Assembly: GCA_027405735.1 (NCBI GenBank)
Contig: JAPEHQ010000020.1
Location: 310,001 to 374,000, forward strand
Source of the DNA: Mucor racemosus
Taxonomy: Eukaryota > Mucoromycota > Mucoromycetes > Mucorales > Mucoraceae
Length of the DNA stretch: 64,000 bases
Reading direction: 5' to 3'
Shown: positions 21,197 through 33,141 of the stretch, piece by piece
Position numbering within the stretch: position 1 is the first letter of the stretch
How the letters are laid out: each line of letters starts with the position of its first letter
Translations under genes and position numbers: made by a program
Notes under the pieces: generated by a model
Told to the model about the DNA's origin: nothing
Seen by the model: the letters and a program-made list of their open reading frames with translations, nothing else
Databases searched by the model: none

Positions 21197-23041
21197 TTAT
21201 ATAATCCAGAAATTTCCAATATTTAATTCTGCAACATCTTGACATTGAATAGATACAAAAGGGCCAGCAGGTCTATCATCTGGATTTACATAGGATGTAT
21301 ATCTTGTGGGCCTATTTGTTTCCAATGGCTTTTGTTCGTAATTAAAAGTCAAACTATTTGCATATGTCTCATAGTCTGTTAGTTCATAAAGTTGATGCCA
21401 ACGGTTGCTATTATTTTTCTTTGCATTAAAAAGAGAAACATCAAATAAGCGAATATCTCCAGCAATAGTAGCATGATGATAACGAGTAGGAGGTCGTAAA
21501 TGGCTAATACTAATCATTTCAAACGCATGATGAGGCATGCCAATCTTAACTTCCATTTGAGAGCATTCTCCAATAAGTGCACTAGAGCAAATTTCGAGTT
21601 TTGCTAAATCAGGACAACAGATAGATAAGTATTCAAAAAGTTCGTTTCGGAAAGATCCGTTTTCTAATGCTAGATGGATAAGTTTGGGACGAACAAAGGA
21701 AGGATTATTTACCAGGGCATCTTGAGCAATGTCAACTGAGGATAATAGGGCAGCTTGAATACCATCCAATTTCAAATAGAAAAGTTTTGAGCAATGTTTG
21801 AGCAACATGTCAATAGGAACAGGAGAGTTTTTGATACCAGAAAAACGCATTGAGAAGACAAGGGATGAGAGGCATTCACTGCATTGTCCGATCATGGCGA
21901 TGGTTTCTTCCATTGTTTCTTGAATACAAAGTGATGGCCAGCCCCAAAGCGTTAGTTTAGAAACATTTTGTCGAGACTCACCCAAATATTGAAGCAAATC
22001 TATAGTATTGTCTGTCATATCACCTAATGCAATGCTTTCCAATTGTGTACCCATACTGTCGAGCGCCTCGAAAATCCAATAGTTCATGGTGATGTTCAAG
22101 AATTTTGCAGATTTAAGTGAACGGCATGCCATGCCTAATCTTGCTAAAGCGCCATATCTTTCTTCTAAATCATTTACACTTGGAGGTATACGATGAGGAG
22201 TATCGACAGAGTATTCACACCATAATTCCAGATTTTCAAGGTACATGTATTTGTTTGCAAAATAATACAACCATTCATACGTGTCATAGAGATCACCCCC
22301 GTTTTGATATTCAAATGTACGCATAAATTTTGCAGGTTGACATAAGTAAGTAGCCACAGCTCTCTTTTCTTTTACAGTCGATCCAATAGGCTCTAAGTGA
22401 GCATTGATAAGTCGAAGTTTCTGTAGATGAGGGCAAGCTTGATGAATGGTTTCAATTTCAGAAAGCGATAGTGTTACAGAATCAAGTGATAAATTTATAA
22501 GGTCAGTAGCTTTGTGTAAACCAGCAAAGAAATCGTTTTTTATCGACTGTTCATTGCCATTGAAACGAATTGATAAATGAGTCAAGGAAGATAAAGGTGA
22601 AGAAGGAGACGTTAATAAGGAGTTTGTAACTGTTAAATCTTGAAGTTCAGTTAAACGACGAAGATGAGACCATTGAGCAAATGAAGAGTATTCTACTTGT
22701 TTTCCAATTGAGTTATCCATTGATTTACCATTAAACGATAAAGCAATTAGATTTGGGCATAGCATTGGCAATGCATTTAATTCTTGAGTTGTCATGTAAA
22801 CATCTTCAACTGATAATCTCCTCACATAATGACCAACAAACCCAGGTTCCAGTGATTGATAAAATTGGCTAAATTGTCTTCTACCTCTTACATCAATGTG
22901 TCTGTATTTAGATGGTGTAAATAGTTTTCTCCAGGAACGACATACAGACTGACAAATTCCTTTTTGTTTTGTTGTAAGATAATAAGCTACATTATCAAAT
23001 ATTTCCAGAGGATAATAATCGTATTGAAGTTGATTATTCAT
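21197..23041 (-). CDS. F-box / leucine-rich-repeat-like protein
   Basis: A single exon of 614 residues. The N-terminus is a typical fungal F-box (YPLEIFDNVAYYLTTKQK, then QSVCRSWRKLF, residues about 9-45). The rest consists of degenerate leucine-rich repeats: recurring L..L.L....L..C..L..L units such as LPMLCPNLIALSF, IHQACPHLQKLRLIN and CCPDLAKLEICSS. In F-box/LRR proteins the F-box binds Skp1 of an SCF ubiquitin ligase and the LRRs bind substrate. Such proteins are numerous and fast-evolving in these fungi, so the target cannot be inferred. A TATATAAAC element lies about 85 nt upstream. Confidence 0.85.
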   Translation of the reverse strand: MNNQLQYDYYPLEIFDNVAYYLTTKQKGICQSVCRSWRKLFTPSKYRHIDVRGRRQFSQFYQSLEPGFVGHYVRRLSVEDVYMTTQELNALPMLCPNLIALSFNGKSMDNSIGKQVEYSSFAQWSHLRRLTELQDLTVTNSLLTSPSSPLSSLTHLSIRFNGNEQSIKNDFFAGLHKATDLINLSLDSVTLSLSEIETIHQACPHLQKLRLINAHLEPIGSTVKEKRAVATYLCQPAKFMRTFEYQNGGDLYDTYEWLYYFANKYMYLENLELWCEYSVDTPHRIPPSVNDLEERYGALARLGMACRSLKSAKFLNITMNYWIFEALDSMGTQLESIALGDMTDNTIDLLQYLGESRQNVSKLTLWGWPSLCIQETMEETIAMIGQCSECLSSLVFSMRFSGIKNSPVPIDMLLKHCSKLFYLKLDGIQAALLSSVDIAQDALVNNPSFVRPKLIHLALENGSFRNELFEYLSICCPDLAKLEICSSALIGECSQMEVKIGMPHHAFEMISISHLRPPTRYHHATIAGDIRLFDVSLFNAKKNNSNRWHQLYELTDYETYANSLTFNYEQKPLETNRPTRYTSYVNPDDRPAGPFVSIQCQDVAELNIGNFWII

Positions 23042-23123
23042 AATGGTATTGTTTTTGTTTTTGTTTTGTTTTTTTGGATAAAAAGGAGATGAAGAAAAGA
23101 TTGATTTTTATAGAATAATCCAA

Positions 23124-23132
23124 GTTTATATA
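23124..23132 (-). promoter_or_regulatory. TATA-like element of the F-box gene
   Basis: TATATAAAC on the minus strand, 83-91 nt upstream of the ATG at 23041. The placement fits a core promoter, but activity is not demonstrated. Confidence 0.4.
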
Positions 23133-23355
23133 GCTGTTTATTGGTAACACATATTGCATAAACCTATAATTATTAGAGTTTTGATGTGGGGTCATAATAG
23201 GGGAATGATGTATGTAGGGGTGAGGAGTGAGAGTTATTCCGTTTGACTCATTGACCTGGAAACCTTATATTATCCAATTGAATGAAAAAAGATCTTTAAT
23301 TCGTTCCAACATTATATCATTATAATGGTTCTTCCTTAATAGTATAACTTTATTT

Positions 23356-24567
23356 TACACTGTGCTTCCACTCTCAATTTACCCACTTTTTACATATAAT
23401 TTGACCAATTTCTGGTCAAAATAATTATAAAGGTTCTTTATTTAACCTTTTATGGAATGCTGGATGAAGCTTTGCAGATGTTCGATAACTCTTGAAGTAA
23501 GAGTTTCTTCATTGCTTAGTTTATTTCTTTTGATTCTATCCTTCAAAACTTCCCAGAACATCTCAATGATGGAGTTGAGCTCAGGTGAATAGGGCGGAAG
23601 ATATACAGGTACATAATTTCTTCCTATTATTACAGGATCAACAAAATCGGGACTATGAATCGGGGCAGCATTGTCCATAACAATACGACAGCCCTTCATG
23701 TTGGGAAATGCATTCATAATATTTAATGTGTCGCTGATAAACTGCACGTAATGGCCAGCTGTAGTTCCTTTAGGAATAGCAGATGTCGCATCTCCGGGCG
23801 CTTTTCGTTTTGTTGCATCTGCAACCTTTCTTACACAACTTTAGTACGAGCTTCCAAAGTTTTATTGCTGTTTCTAGCCACAGGATGGTGGGTAACAACT
23901 TTGATACTGAGATTGCATTCCTCTTTCATAAATCCAGCGACTCTACTTTTCTTGATTTCCAAGCCTTCAAAGCTTTTTGTCAAATTTTCTACAGCGTCTT
24001 GTATAATGGCTGATGGATTCTCATCAAAAAAGTCTATTAAATGCATCTTTTGCTGGTCGTTTAGCCTATTTGATGTTCGATTAGTTTTTTTTTAAAGAGG
24101 TTTTTTTCTCTGGATCTTTGTTGTATGCTGTTTTCCATTTTCGGGCAGTTTCGTAATTGACGTTAGCAGCTTTAGCAGCTTGGGATGGCTTCATAAGTTT
24201 CTCTTCCTTCGTATCAGTGTCTTTAGGCTCTTCAATTTCAGTGTTCACTTTTTTTATTCTTAATATATTTATGAAGATTCGTCAAATTTGTTAATTGAAA
24301 TAATGGATTTACAAAAAAAAAAAAAAAAAAAGGCAGACGCTTCCTTTCCAGACTCATCTAAAATTCCACCTCTATCATCTTTGTGAAATAAATTCATACT
24401 TAGGAACAATAGAAATGATGATAAATCATTTGTGAGGAGTGGGCAATTTATTTTCGGCAAATTAGCTTCAAACATTTCATCAAATTAGTCCAAAATTATT
24501 CACAAAAGTGGGGGGGAGGGGAGGGGTGTTTTCAAAAACTCAGTAAATTGAGAGTGGAAGCACTGTA
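23356..24567. mobile_element. Decayed Tc1/mariner-type transposon
   Basis: Left terminus TACACTGTGCTTCCACTCTC at 23356. The right terminus, read from 24567 on the other strand, is TACAGTGCTTCCACTCTCAA, giving terminal inverted repeats of about 28 bp that differ by an extra CT at the left tip. TA at both outer ends fits the Tc1 target preference. The interior carries a broken transposase on minus. The right end sits about 5 bp beyond the stop codon of the methionyl-tRNA synthetase gene. Confidence 0.85.
23442..24260 (-). pseudogene. Transposase pseudogene, DDE (Tc1/IS630) superfamily
   Basis: Minus-strand fragments in more than one frame. The upstream part (about 24260-23830) has a helix-turn-helix-like N-terminus followed by FFDENPSAIIQDAVENLTKS. 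The 101-codon downstream part (23747-23442) carries the DDE catalytic end: IVMDNAAPIH with the second Asp, then YLPPYSPELNSIIEMFWEVL with the final Glu. Stops and frame changes near 23750-23830 and near 24090 break the gene, so it is not functional as read. The motif LNSIIEMFW also differs from the usual LNPIE spacing by one residue. Confidence 0.85.
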
Positions 24568-24571
24568 TATT

Positions 24572-26629
<2,058 letters not shown>

Positions 26630-26865
26630 CTTTTATGAAATATAAAATTTGACAGGAAAAACGTTAAGGGACCCTGAACTTGGATTTTTTAAAAATGAAA
26701 AAGGCTGGATACGGGACTTGAACATGGAAACTTTCTAATGCAATAAAAGGACGAAAAAACCTTAATTTTGGTATATAAAAAATGATGCCATGTATGTGAG
26801 TTTTGAGAGTTAAATTTCATATTGTGTTTATTCGTAAAAGTCCTTAATTTTCATATATCTCTAAA

Positions 26866-27103
26866 TTAAAATAAATAAAATTGGTTTGTCCTCGTATATT
26901 TTGGATCAGAACCTCTAGATTTAGCACGCTCTGCGATTTGCTTTCGTTTAATATAATGTTCCTGAGTAGGTATTCTACAGATTGAATCAAGTGTGCTATA
27001 CGAATATCGTGCTACCGTTCGGAGAGCTTGAAAATACCAATTTAGCTATATAAAGAAGGAAAAGAAAATTAGGCTAAAATACTACATAAAGAGCTTGCAG
27101 CAT
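26866..27103 (-). CDS. Small two-exon gene, possible mitochondrial protein
   Basis: Exon 1 is 27086-27103 (six codons) and exon 2 is 26866-27045, joined by a 40-nt intron (GTAGTA to TATAG), giving 65 residues. The sequence starts MLQALYLNWYFQALRTVARY and includes IPTQEHYIKRKQIAERAKS. It is basic, with an N-terminal amphipathic pattern suggesting mitochondrial import; the ALYLNWYFQALRTVAR stretch loosely recalls LYR-type small assembly factors, but the LYR tripeptide itself is absent. It lies between MSM1 (same strand, downstream) and the RasGEF (divergent, 160 bp away). I cannot name the family; the start exon is the weakest part of the model. Confidence 0.55.
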
Positions 27104-27263
27104 TTTGCAAAAGCGCAAGGTGATTGCTTGTGCCTACCACCACTGCAATTCATGGTGTTACAACGTCATCTACACTCCTTCTTTTCTATGAACGTTCCTA
27201 CAAACAAACAAACGATTATTCCCCCTTTGTTTCTTTTGATTTTATACAACAAAAATCCACAAA

Positions 27264-29773
27264 ATGTCTTGTTGTAATAGACTTCCTCTTATACCATTAT
27301 CACCTTATATTCAAACTTCTTGTGAATATGCAAAATTATTAGCACAAACTACAAAATCATTATCAGAAGAAGAAAATGCGACTATAAAGTCATCGCTAGA
27401 AAAAAGTTTGAACAAAGAAAGAGAAAAACTAGATCGGCTCACCAAGAGCATGCAATCTATTCAACTATCATGCCTTTTAGATTTTAACATTTATGATATT
27501 GCAAAAGAAATCGCCTACATCAACTGCAGTTTATTTCGTATGGTGACATTGGACAAAAACTGGCTTTGCAATTTTGACAAGCAATCAAACATGGTACCAC
27601 TGTTGGATTTCCATCGTTACTTGTCTCATTCATTCGCACATCAGATCATCTATGGTGATCCAAAGAAAAAATCTGTGATCCAGTTGATCCATTTGGCTTA
27701 CATTTTGTTGCATGTTTATCGCGATTTTTCTGGATGCACTGCCATTTTAACTAGCCTTAATATACCAGAAGTGAGACGTTTGCAAACTATGTGGGCTCCT
27801 TGTCCGCCAAAGTTGATACATGTTTACCAAGATCTTGTAGCTATGCTTTCTCCAGAAAACAATTATGAGGCATATCATCACCAATTATGGCTACACACAA
27901 ATCGTTTTCTAAACATAACACCTAGTAAATCGCAAATGATTGCGATCCCTTTCATGCATGCACATCTCGCTATAATACAAAACTTAGTTCAAACTCATGC
28001 ATCTGTTCAAGCAATAGATGTTGTTCTTTCTAGTGCAGGACAGCCATTATTAACTTCGACGGTTCATTTATTGGAATTTTGTCAACAGTTTTCTAAAATC
28101 GATCCTTCAGAACTTGAAAAGTTTTCTTCTGGTCCTACAGCAGCTACTATAAACCGAAGATTATCTTTCCAAAGCAGCACAAGTAGTAGTAACGCTAATA
28201 GAAGATCAAGCACAAGCGCTAGTAAAGCAATCAAGCTATCAACATCTACGTGCCTGGATCTTGATCTATTGAGAAGTGACGCCAATATCTATCATTGGAT
28301 TGTGTCTCGTGCCTATCTCACACGATCACAATTGCATTACGAAAGTTTACATGTGGAACCTTTAGCTGTAGGAGAAATAGAGTTGGAGTCTGAAGAAGAG
28401 TATGATATGTATTGGGATTTTTTCAATAAGGATTTCATGATGAAGGAGGCTACTACTACAGTATTAAAAAAAGATCCTCCAGTTAAACCATCAAGAAGCC
28501 TTAAGATAACTAATGTTAATAAACAAGATCCAGTACAGGAAACAGTTGACGGCTTGAATGTGGTAGACAGTAGTAAACAACCAGATCAAACATCTGTTCC
28601 GTTGAGCCCAGTTGCCAAAAAAGAAGATGTCGATGTATCGAGTAAGGATATCTACATTTTGGAAATGTAAGCATAATCAATAACGTTCTTAATACAGATT
28701 CTGAAGATCAAATTCAAGAAGAATCAGTTAAAGAAGACACAAATAATGTTAATGTAGCTATTACTGAAGAAATGTCAATATCAAATAGCGAAACTGAGCC
28801 AATAAAGGAAGACGTTGTAATTGATACCGCTGACAAAGAAGCAACTCATTCAATAGTTGAAGAGGCTCAAAATGAATCAAATCCCTCAATCAGTCAGAAG
28901 CCTGAATTAGATGTAGAGCAACAATCGCAATATCAATTAATAGAAGAAAATCAAGTACAACCAAATGAAGAAGCATCGGCCGTAAAAGTTCAAGAAAAAG
29001 AAGAGCCTGCAAATACTGAAGATGTCCAAAATAAAGAGGTTAAACCTATATTATCACCTAAAGCACCAGAAATTATTCCTTGTCAGTCGGCAGATGACAC
29101 AAAACAAAATGAAGCTGTACAAGAAAGTGATGAAGATAATATTATGGTTTTAACAGAGGAAGATGATGAAGAATGGACTGGCTATCCACATGATAGCACA
29201 CCATCTCAAACAGTTGCAGATACAGAAGAAGAAGAAGAGGAATGGACAGGATATCCTGTTACAAGTCAGGATGAAGATGACGATGATGAAGAAGAAGTTT
29301 GGAAAGGCTACCCTATTCCCAACGAAGAAGAGCATCAGCAGTATCATGAGCAACAACAGAATAATCAAGATGATGATTACAATGATGATGATGAAGCAAG
29401 AAAAAGCCCAGTAGAGGTTTCATCCCCTTCTACCCCGTCAGAGGAAGAACAAGAACTTATGCACCATCATGAAGAATGGAAAGGATATCAAAAAACAATC
29501 CAAGAAGAAGAAGAAGGAGTAGAGGGCCAAGAAACAATAACAGCAGAGGAGGACACAGATACAGTAATGACGGCAGAAAACAGCGCATCTAGAGATCCTT
29601 TAATTACTTCATACAATAACATGAATGCCAATACCATCAATAACAAAAATCATCATCATCAACTTCATGCTATTGGAAAAGCAGCCGCAAGAAGAATGCA
29701 GTATTCTCTTTCTAGTACAGATATAAACCGTAAAAGATTACCGTCTCCTTTTGCACCTTCTTCATCAACATAA
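27264..29773 (+). CDS. RasGEF (CDC25-type) domain protein with acidic W-G-Y repeat tail
   Basis: Two exons, 27264-28641 and 28698-29773 (intron GTAAGG to ACAG), about 817 residues. The first 330 residues hold a CDC25/RasGEF catalytic domain: LLDFNIYDIAKEIAYINCSL, FHRYLSHSF, VRRLQTMWAPCPPKL, NYEAYHHQLW and IPFMHAHLAIIQNL. A Ser-rich linker follows, then a very acidic Gln/Glu tail with four repeats of a W-[TK]-G-Y motif (EEWTGYPHDS, EEWTGYPVTS, EVWKGYPIPN, EEWKGYQKTI) and a basic Ser-rich C-terminus. The GEF domain is expected to load GTP on a Ras-family GTPase. The tail is probably disordered and may be a docking array. The usual REM (RasGEF N) module is not evident upstream of the catalytic domain. 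Confidence 0.88.
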
Positions 29774-30101
29774 TATTTATTTCGCTTTTGTATAAATACT
29801 AGTAGTGTACTCTTTTGAACCTCTCTTGAAAAAACATGATTGATTTTATTTGATTTTCTATTATATAAAATAGCATTAATGCTTGTTGTTTCTGAGTCAG
29901 TAAGAGCTTTTGGAATTAGCTGCTTGTAAAGAAATAACTTTTTAACACCTTAATTTACTATTTGAGAGTTTTGAGTTGGCTTTTTATGCAAAATCTATGC
30001 AAAGTTATTATACAAATACCATTAGAATCCAGTTTACGCAATTTTAGCTTTATAATGTCAAAATGCATCACATTTTGAACCAATATCAGGCTGAAAATAT
30101 A
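29774..30101. other. 3' flank of the RasGEF gene, no gene seen
   Basis: AT-rich sequence with no open frame of note. It ends at the left border of the hAT-like fragment. Confidence 0.5.
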
Positions 30102-30366
30102 TAGTACAATATTTGCGCTTGCACTCAGATTTGCTCGCTTGCTTAAATGCTCATGCTCGACTTGCTTGACTTTTTGAAAAATTAGATAATGCTTGGTTTA
30201 TGCTTGATTGCCTGCTTTCAAAACTGAAAATGCTCGATATATAGCTACTCGACGAGCCGTTGATTGGGCTCGGGCTTGCTTGAGCAACTTTCAAATATTT
30301 TAGACTCGGCAAATGCTTGCTAAGACTGCTTGCGCTCGCTTGGGCTCGGTCATATTGCGAACACTA
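30102..30366. mobile_element. Degenerate hAT-like non-autonomous element
   Basis: The right end, read on minus, begins TAGTGTTCGCAATATG and the left end begins TAGTACAATATTTGCG, a decayed inverted pair of hAT type. The interior is packed with GCTCG, GCTTG and TGCTCGAC words in both orientations, like the better preserved element at 46626. The outer 8 bp (AAAATATA and GATATATC) match only partly, so the target duplication is degraded or the borders are off by a base or two. Confidence 0.5.
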
Positions 30367-30419
30367 GATATATCAGATCAGAGCTTAGCTCTGCATCTAA
30401 TATATCTCCAACAACGCTT

Positions 30420-31670
30420 ATTACGTCCGTCCTCTTCTTCGGATTTTGTTTCGTCTTGGCTGGTCTACGCCCTCTAAATGTACTCTGGACATAAGTCCAT
30501 CTTGCTCTGGTTGTCTTTTCCGGGCAAGTTCAAGTATCGTGTATCTTCTGTTCCTGTACTCAATCATTTGAGTAAGCTAATTTTGAAATTACCAAAGTTG
30601 TTTGGTCCCCGCGTTGGTATCTTGATTTTCCCTTGTGTTGTATTCTCTCTCCTATGTATTCTAGTTCAATTTTGTTGAGTCCTGAATCAATTGCTCCAAA
30701 ATATCTCTTGTCTGATATTTGTACTTGGCAGCCTGATCTTAGTATTGTTGATTGTGTCATTCGTCGTTATGTCGTTATGAACAGCCTAAAATGCTGCAGC
30801 GGGTAGAGTTGGCAATCCATGGTCTTTGGGGCCACCCTCCTACTCTTGTTTTTCCTACTTTTATTGAATCCAAGATTGGGCTCTCTCGTGATACATATTA
30901 TAGTATGTCTCGGTCTGCGGGTGCTGCCATATAGTTACCTGATTGCTCTCATTGGTCTATCTCCAATTCGTCTCGTTCATCTGTTCCTGTTGCTCGTATC
31001 TCTCTTGGTGCTTTACGAAGGTATTTGGATCCTGCAAGGGCCACCATTGCCTCTCGCCTCTCGTATGGGTCCTCCATTGAGATTATCAAATCATTTGCTG
31101 CTGTCTCCTTCTTCATGGCGTCTTTATTGGTCACTTCCTTTGCCTGCAAAGGCTTTTACACTGTGGTGGTGTTTACTTCATGGTCGTATAGGTCATCGCT
31201 CCTGGTGCCATCGAATTGTTCCTGACAAAGTTCCGACTCCTGTTTGTGCTCTTTGTAGTATTGATACTGAAGATTTGTAACATTTTGTTGTCGATTGCTC
31301 GTATAAAGCGGATTATTGGAGAGATATTATATCCATGTTGTCTCTACAACATCTCTTTCCATCTAATCAAGCAGTTTGGGCTGCTCTCACTAGTTTGTTC
31401 GATGAAATTAATTGGGCTCGATGAAAATATTCTGGTTGCACTTGGTGCTGCGTTTACAACACTCTGAAAATATCATTAGCAATGTGTCATAGACACTGAG
31501 CCTTGGATATCTTCTGCTGTTCTAAACATGATCCGTCAAAATCATGGTTTACTGTTTTCTTCTCTTTTTCCTTTGGCAAGTGTTCAAGTTGATAGCTTGA
31601 CCCTTCCTTTTAATATAGAGTAATAATTTTACCAAAGCTAATAAAGATACACCACTTTAATACAAAAAAA
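30420..31670 (+). pseudogene. 3' end of a LINE-type reverse transcriptase ORF (decayed)
   Basis: Several plus-strand frame segments together resemble the C-terminal part of a non-LTR retrotransposon polyprotein. The clearest is at about 31100-31430: PAKAFTLWWCLLHGRIGHRS, then CALCSIDTEDL, an in-frame TAA, and HFVVDCSYKADYW. This W-x-L-L-H-G-R and C-x2-C...H-x4-C arrangement is the reverse-transcriptase-associated zinc-binding domain. Several frame changes lie upstream. A short A run at about 31663-31671 may be the remnant poly(A) end. It is a dead copy truncated at its 5' end. Confidence 0.75.
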
Positions 31671-31671
31671 A

Positions 31672-32237
31672 AGAGTAAGGGGGCCTGGATTAGCAGAAGG
31701 AAGAGTGGGGTATTCCCTGTCCACATCCATTCTCTCAAGCTCCTCATATTCGAAGCCTTCATCGTGCGAATTCAACCTTGGCCCATCATCTTCAGTTGAG
31801 GTTCTGGAGGTTTTTGATTCTACACTACGCCCTGCGCCGTAAGTCCTTCCACCATGGCCTGTTTTTCATGATCAGCATCTGTAAAAAACTTAGCCTCAAT
31901 AAGTAGAGAGCCATCACCCCGCTCATAATACAAACTAATAGGTCTGAATTCAATTTCAGATGAGATTTGTTCCTGAATTAATTTGTAAGCGTCAACATGG
32001 TCAGCGAACAAAGTTTTCTGAAAAGAAAACAAACAGAACCAGAAGAGATTGTTGAATAATAGCCATAGCCTTATTTGCCAAAATTTGATCCTTAAAATTA
32101 TCATCTTCAAATAGAATTGATCCAACCAAAGAAGTGTCTACCTTGTTTTTCGTACATCTTTTGCTCGGTGGAGCAAAACGTTTCGGTCCATGACGAGAAG
32201 CCATAATGGCCCAAGTCTTATTAGGATTGTCAGTCAT
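31672..32237 (-). pseudogene. Retroelement ORF1/Gag-like fragment (decayed)
   Basis: Minus-strand coding traces start at an ATG at 32237 (MTDNPNKTWAIMASRHGPKR) and run through LVGSILFEDDNFKDQILANK, ADHVDAYKLIQEQISSEIEF and DGSLLIEAKFFTDADHEKQA to an acidic segment near 31680. At least two frame changes interrupt them. Composition and position immediately beside the LINE 3' end suggest the N-terminal ORF of another retroelement copy cut by that insertion. Assignment to ORF1/Gag is inference; no CCHC knuckle is visible in the remaining part. Confidence 0.45.
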
Positions 32238-32292
32238 TATAGAGTGTAACAAATATATAGAGTGTAACAAATGTATAGAGTGTAACTTTAAA
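32238..32292. repeat. Short tandem repeat, unit TATAGAGTGTAACAAAT
   Basis: Three near-perfect tandem units of about 17-18 bp sit immediately upstream of the retroelement ORF start on minus. This is compatible with a retrotransposon 5' UTR made of small tandem repeats. Confidence 0.8.
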
Positions 32293-33141
32293 CGGAATAT
32301 GTGTTACAGAATTTAGCCATCAACAATTGATATTTTCACGCTTATAAATAGCACTGGATAGCTTTATTTGCTCTGTTTATATATTGTACATCAAAATAAG
32401 CAAATTTATAGAGTTTATGTCTTTTTTTAGGCTGAATTCAGGCGATTATAGGGTGTATTACATCAGAAAATACACTTTCGGGGCATCTTTAATCTGCTAC
32501 ATATCGAACGAAGCCATAATCACATAATAAATTATTAAAATATGCCATTAAAGGTACCATTTTGGGCTAATTTTGCTGGTTTGGTGACCAACAATGCAAG
32601 TTTTGCTTCTGCTTTATTAATTTCTATAGCAAAACTTCACTCTTCGTGATATAATTAAATGAAGATTAAACTCGTGTGCTTTTTTTTTATACAAATATTT
32701 AACGAAAAGTATAGTACTACTTCGTGCACCAACTTGAAATCCTATTGCATGGGTTTTGAACATTTGACTAGTGATTTACCTTCAGTTGAAAGGCAATACC
32801 TGACCTTTATTGCTCAAAGTGCACTAATGCTCACAGAATTAGTGCCATTTAAAAGCCCAAGAAGTATTTCACGCTTATAGGTAAGAAAAACTTACCATAC
32901 TACTATTATTTTTCTATGAAAAAGCACAAAAAAGTAAATCTAGATTGTTTCACCAACATTTTGCATAAATTCAAACTTGAAAGAGCGCAATTTTTTGATC
33001 CATCTGAATTTATGCATCATGCATAACAAAGCTCTCAGTGTGCTCTCTTTTTTATAGTGAATATACTTATATAAACAAACAGATCAAAATTTATTTTATG
33101 CTTGTTTTGGAGGGAGGATTACTACGCAAAATGGAGGGGAG
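32293..33141. other. Intergenic region, no confident gene
   Basis: A 73-codon plus-strand ORF at 32659-32880 has a partly protein-like C-terminus (HLTSDLPSVERQYLTFIAQS) but no start context, partner exon or family match. It may be another retroelement scrap. The rest is AT-rich. Confidence 0.35.

Noticed and set aside
23356..24567. Active Tc1 transposon
   Set aside because: The transposase reading frame is broken in at least two places, and the left terminal repeat differs from the right by an extra CT.
30420..32292. A single intact retrotransposon
   Set aside because: The RT zinc-binding part and the ORF1-like part are on opposite strands, and both are full of stops or frame changes.
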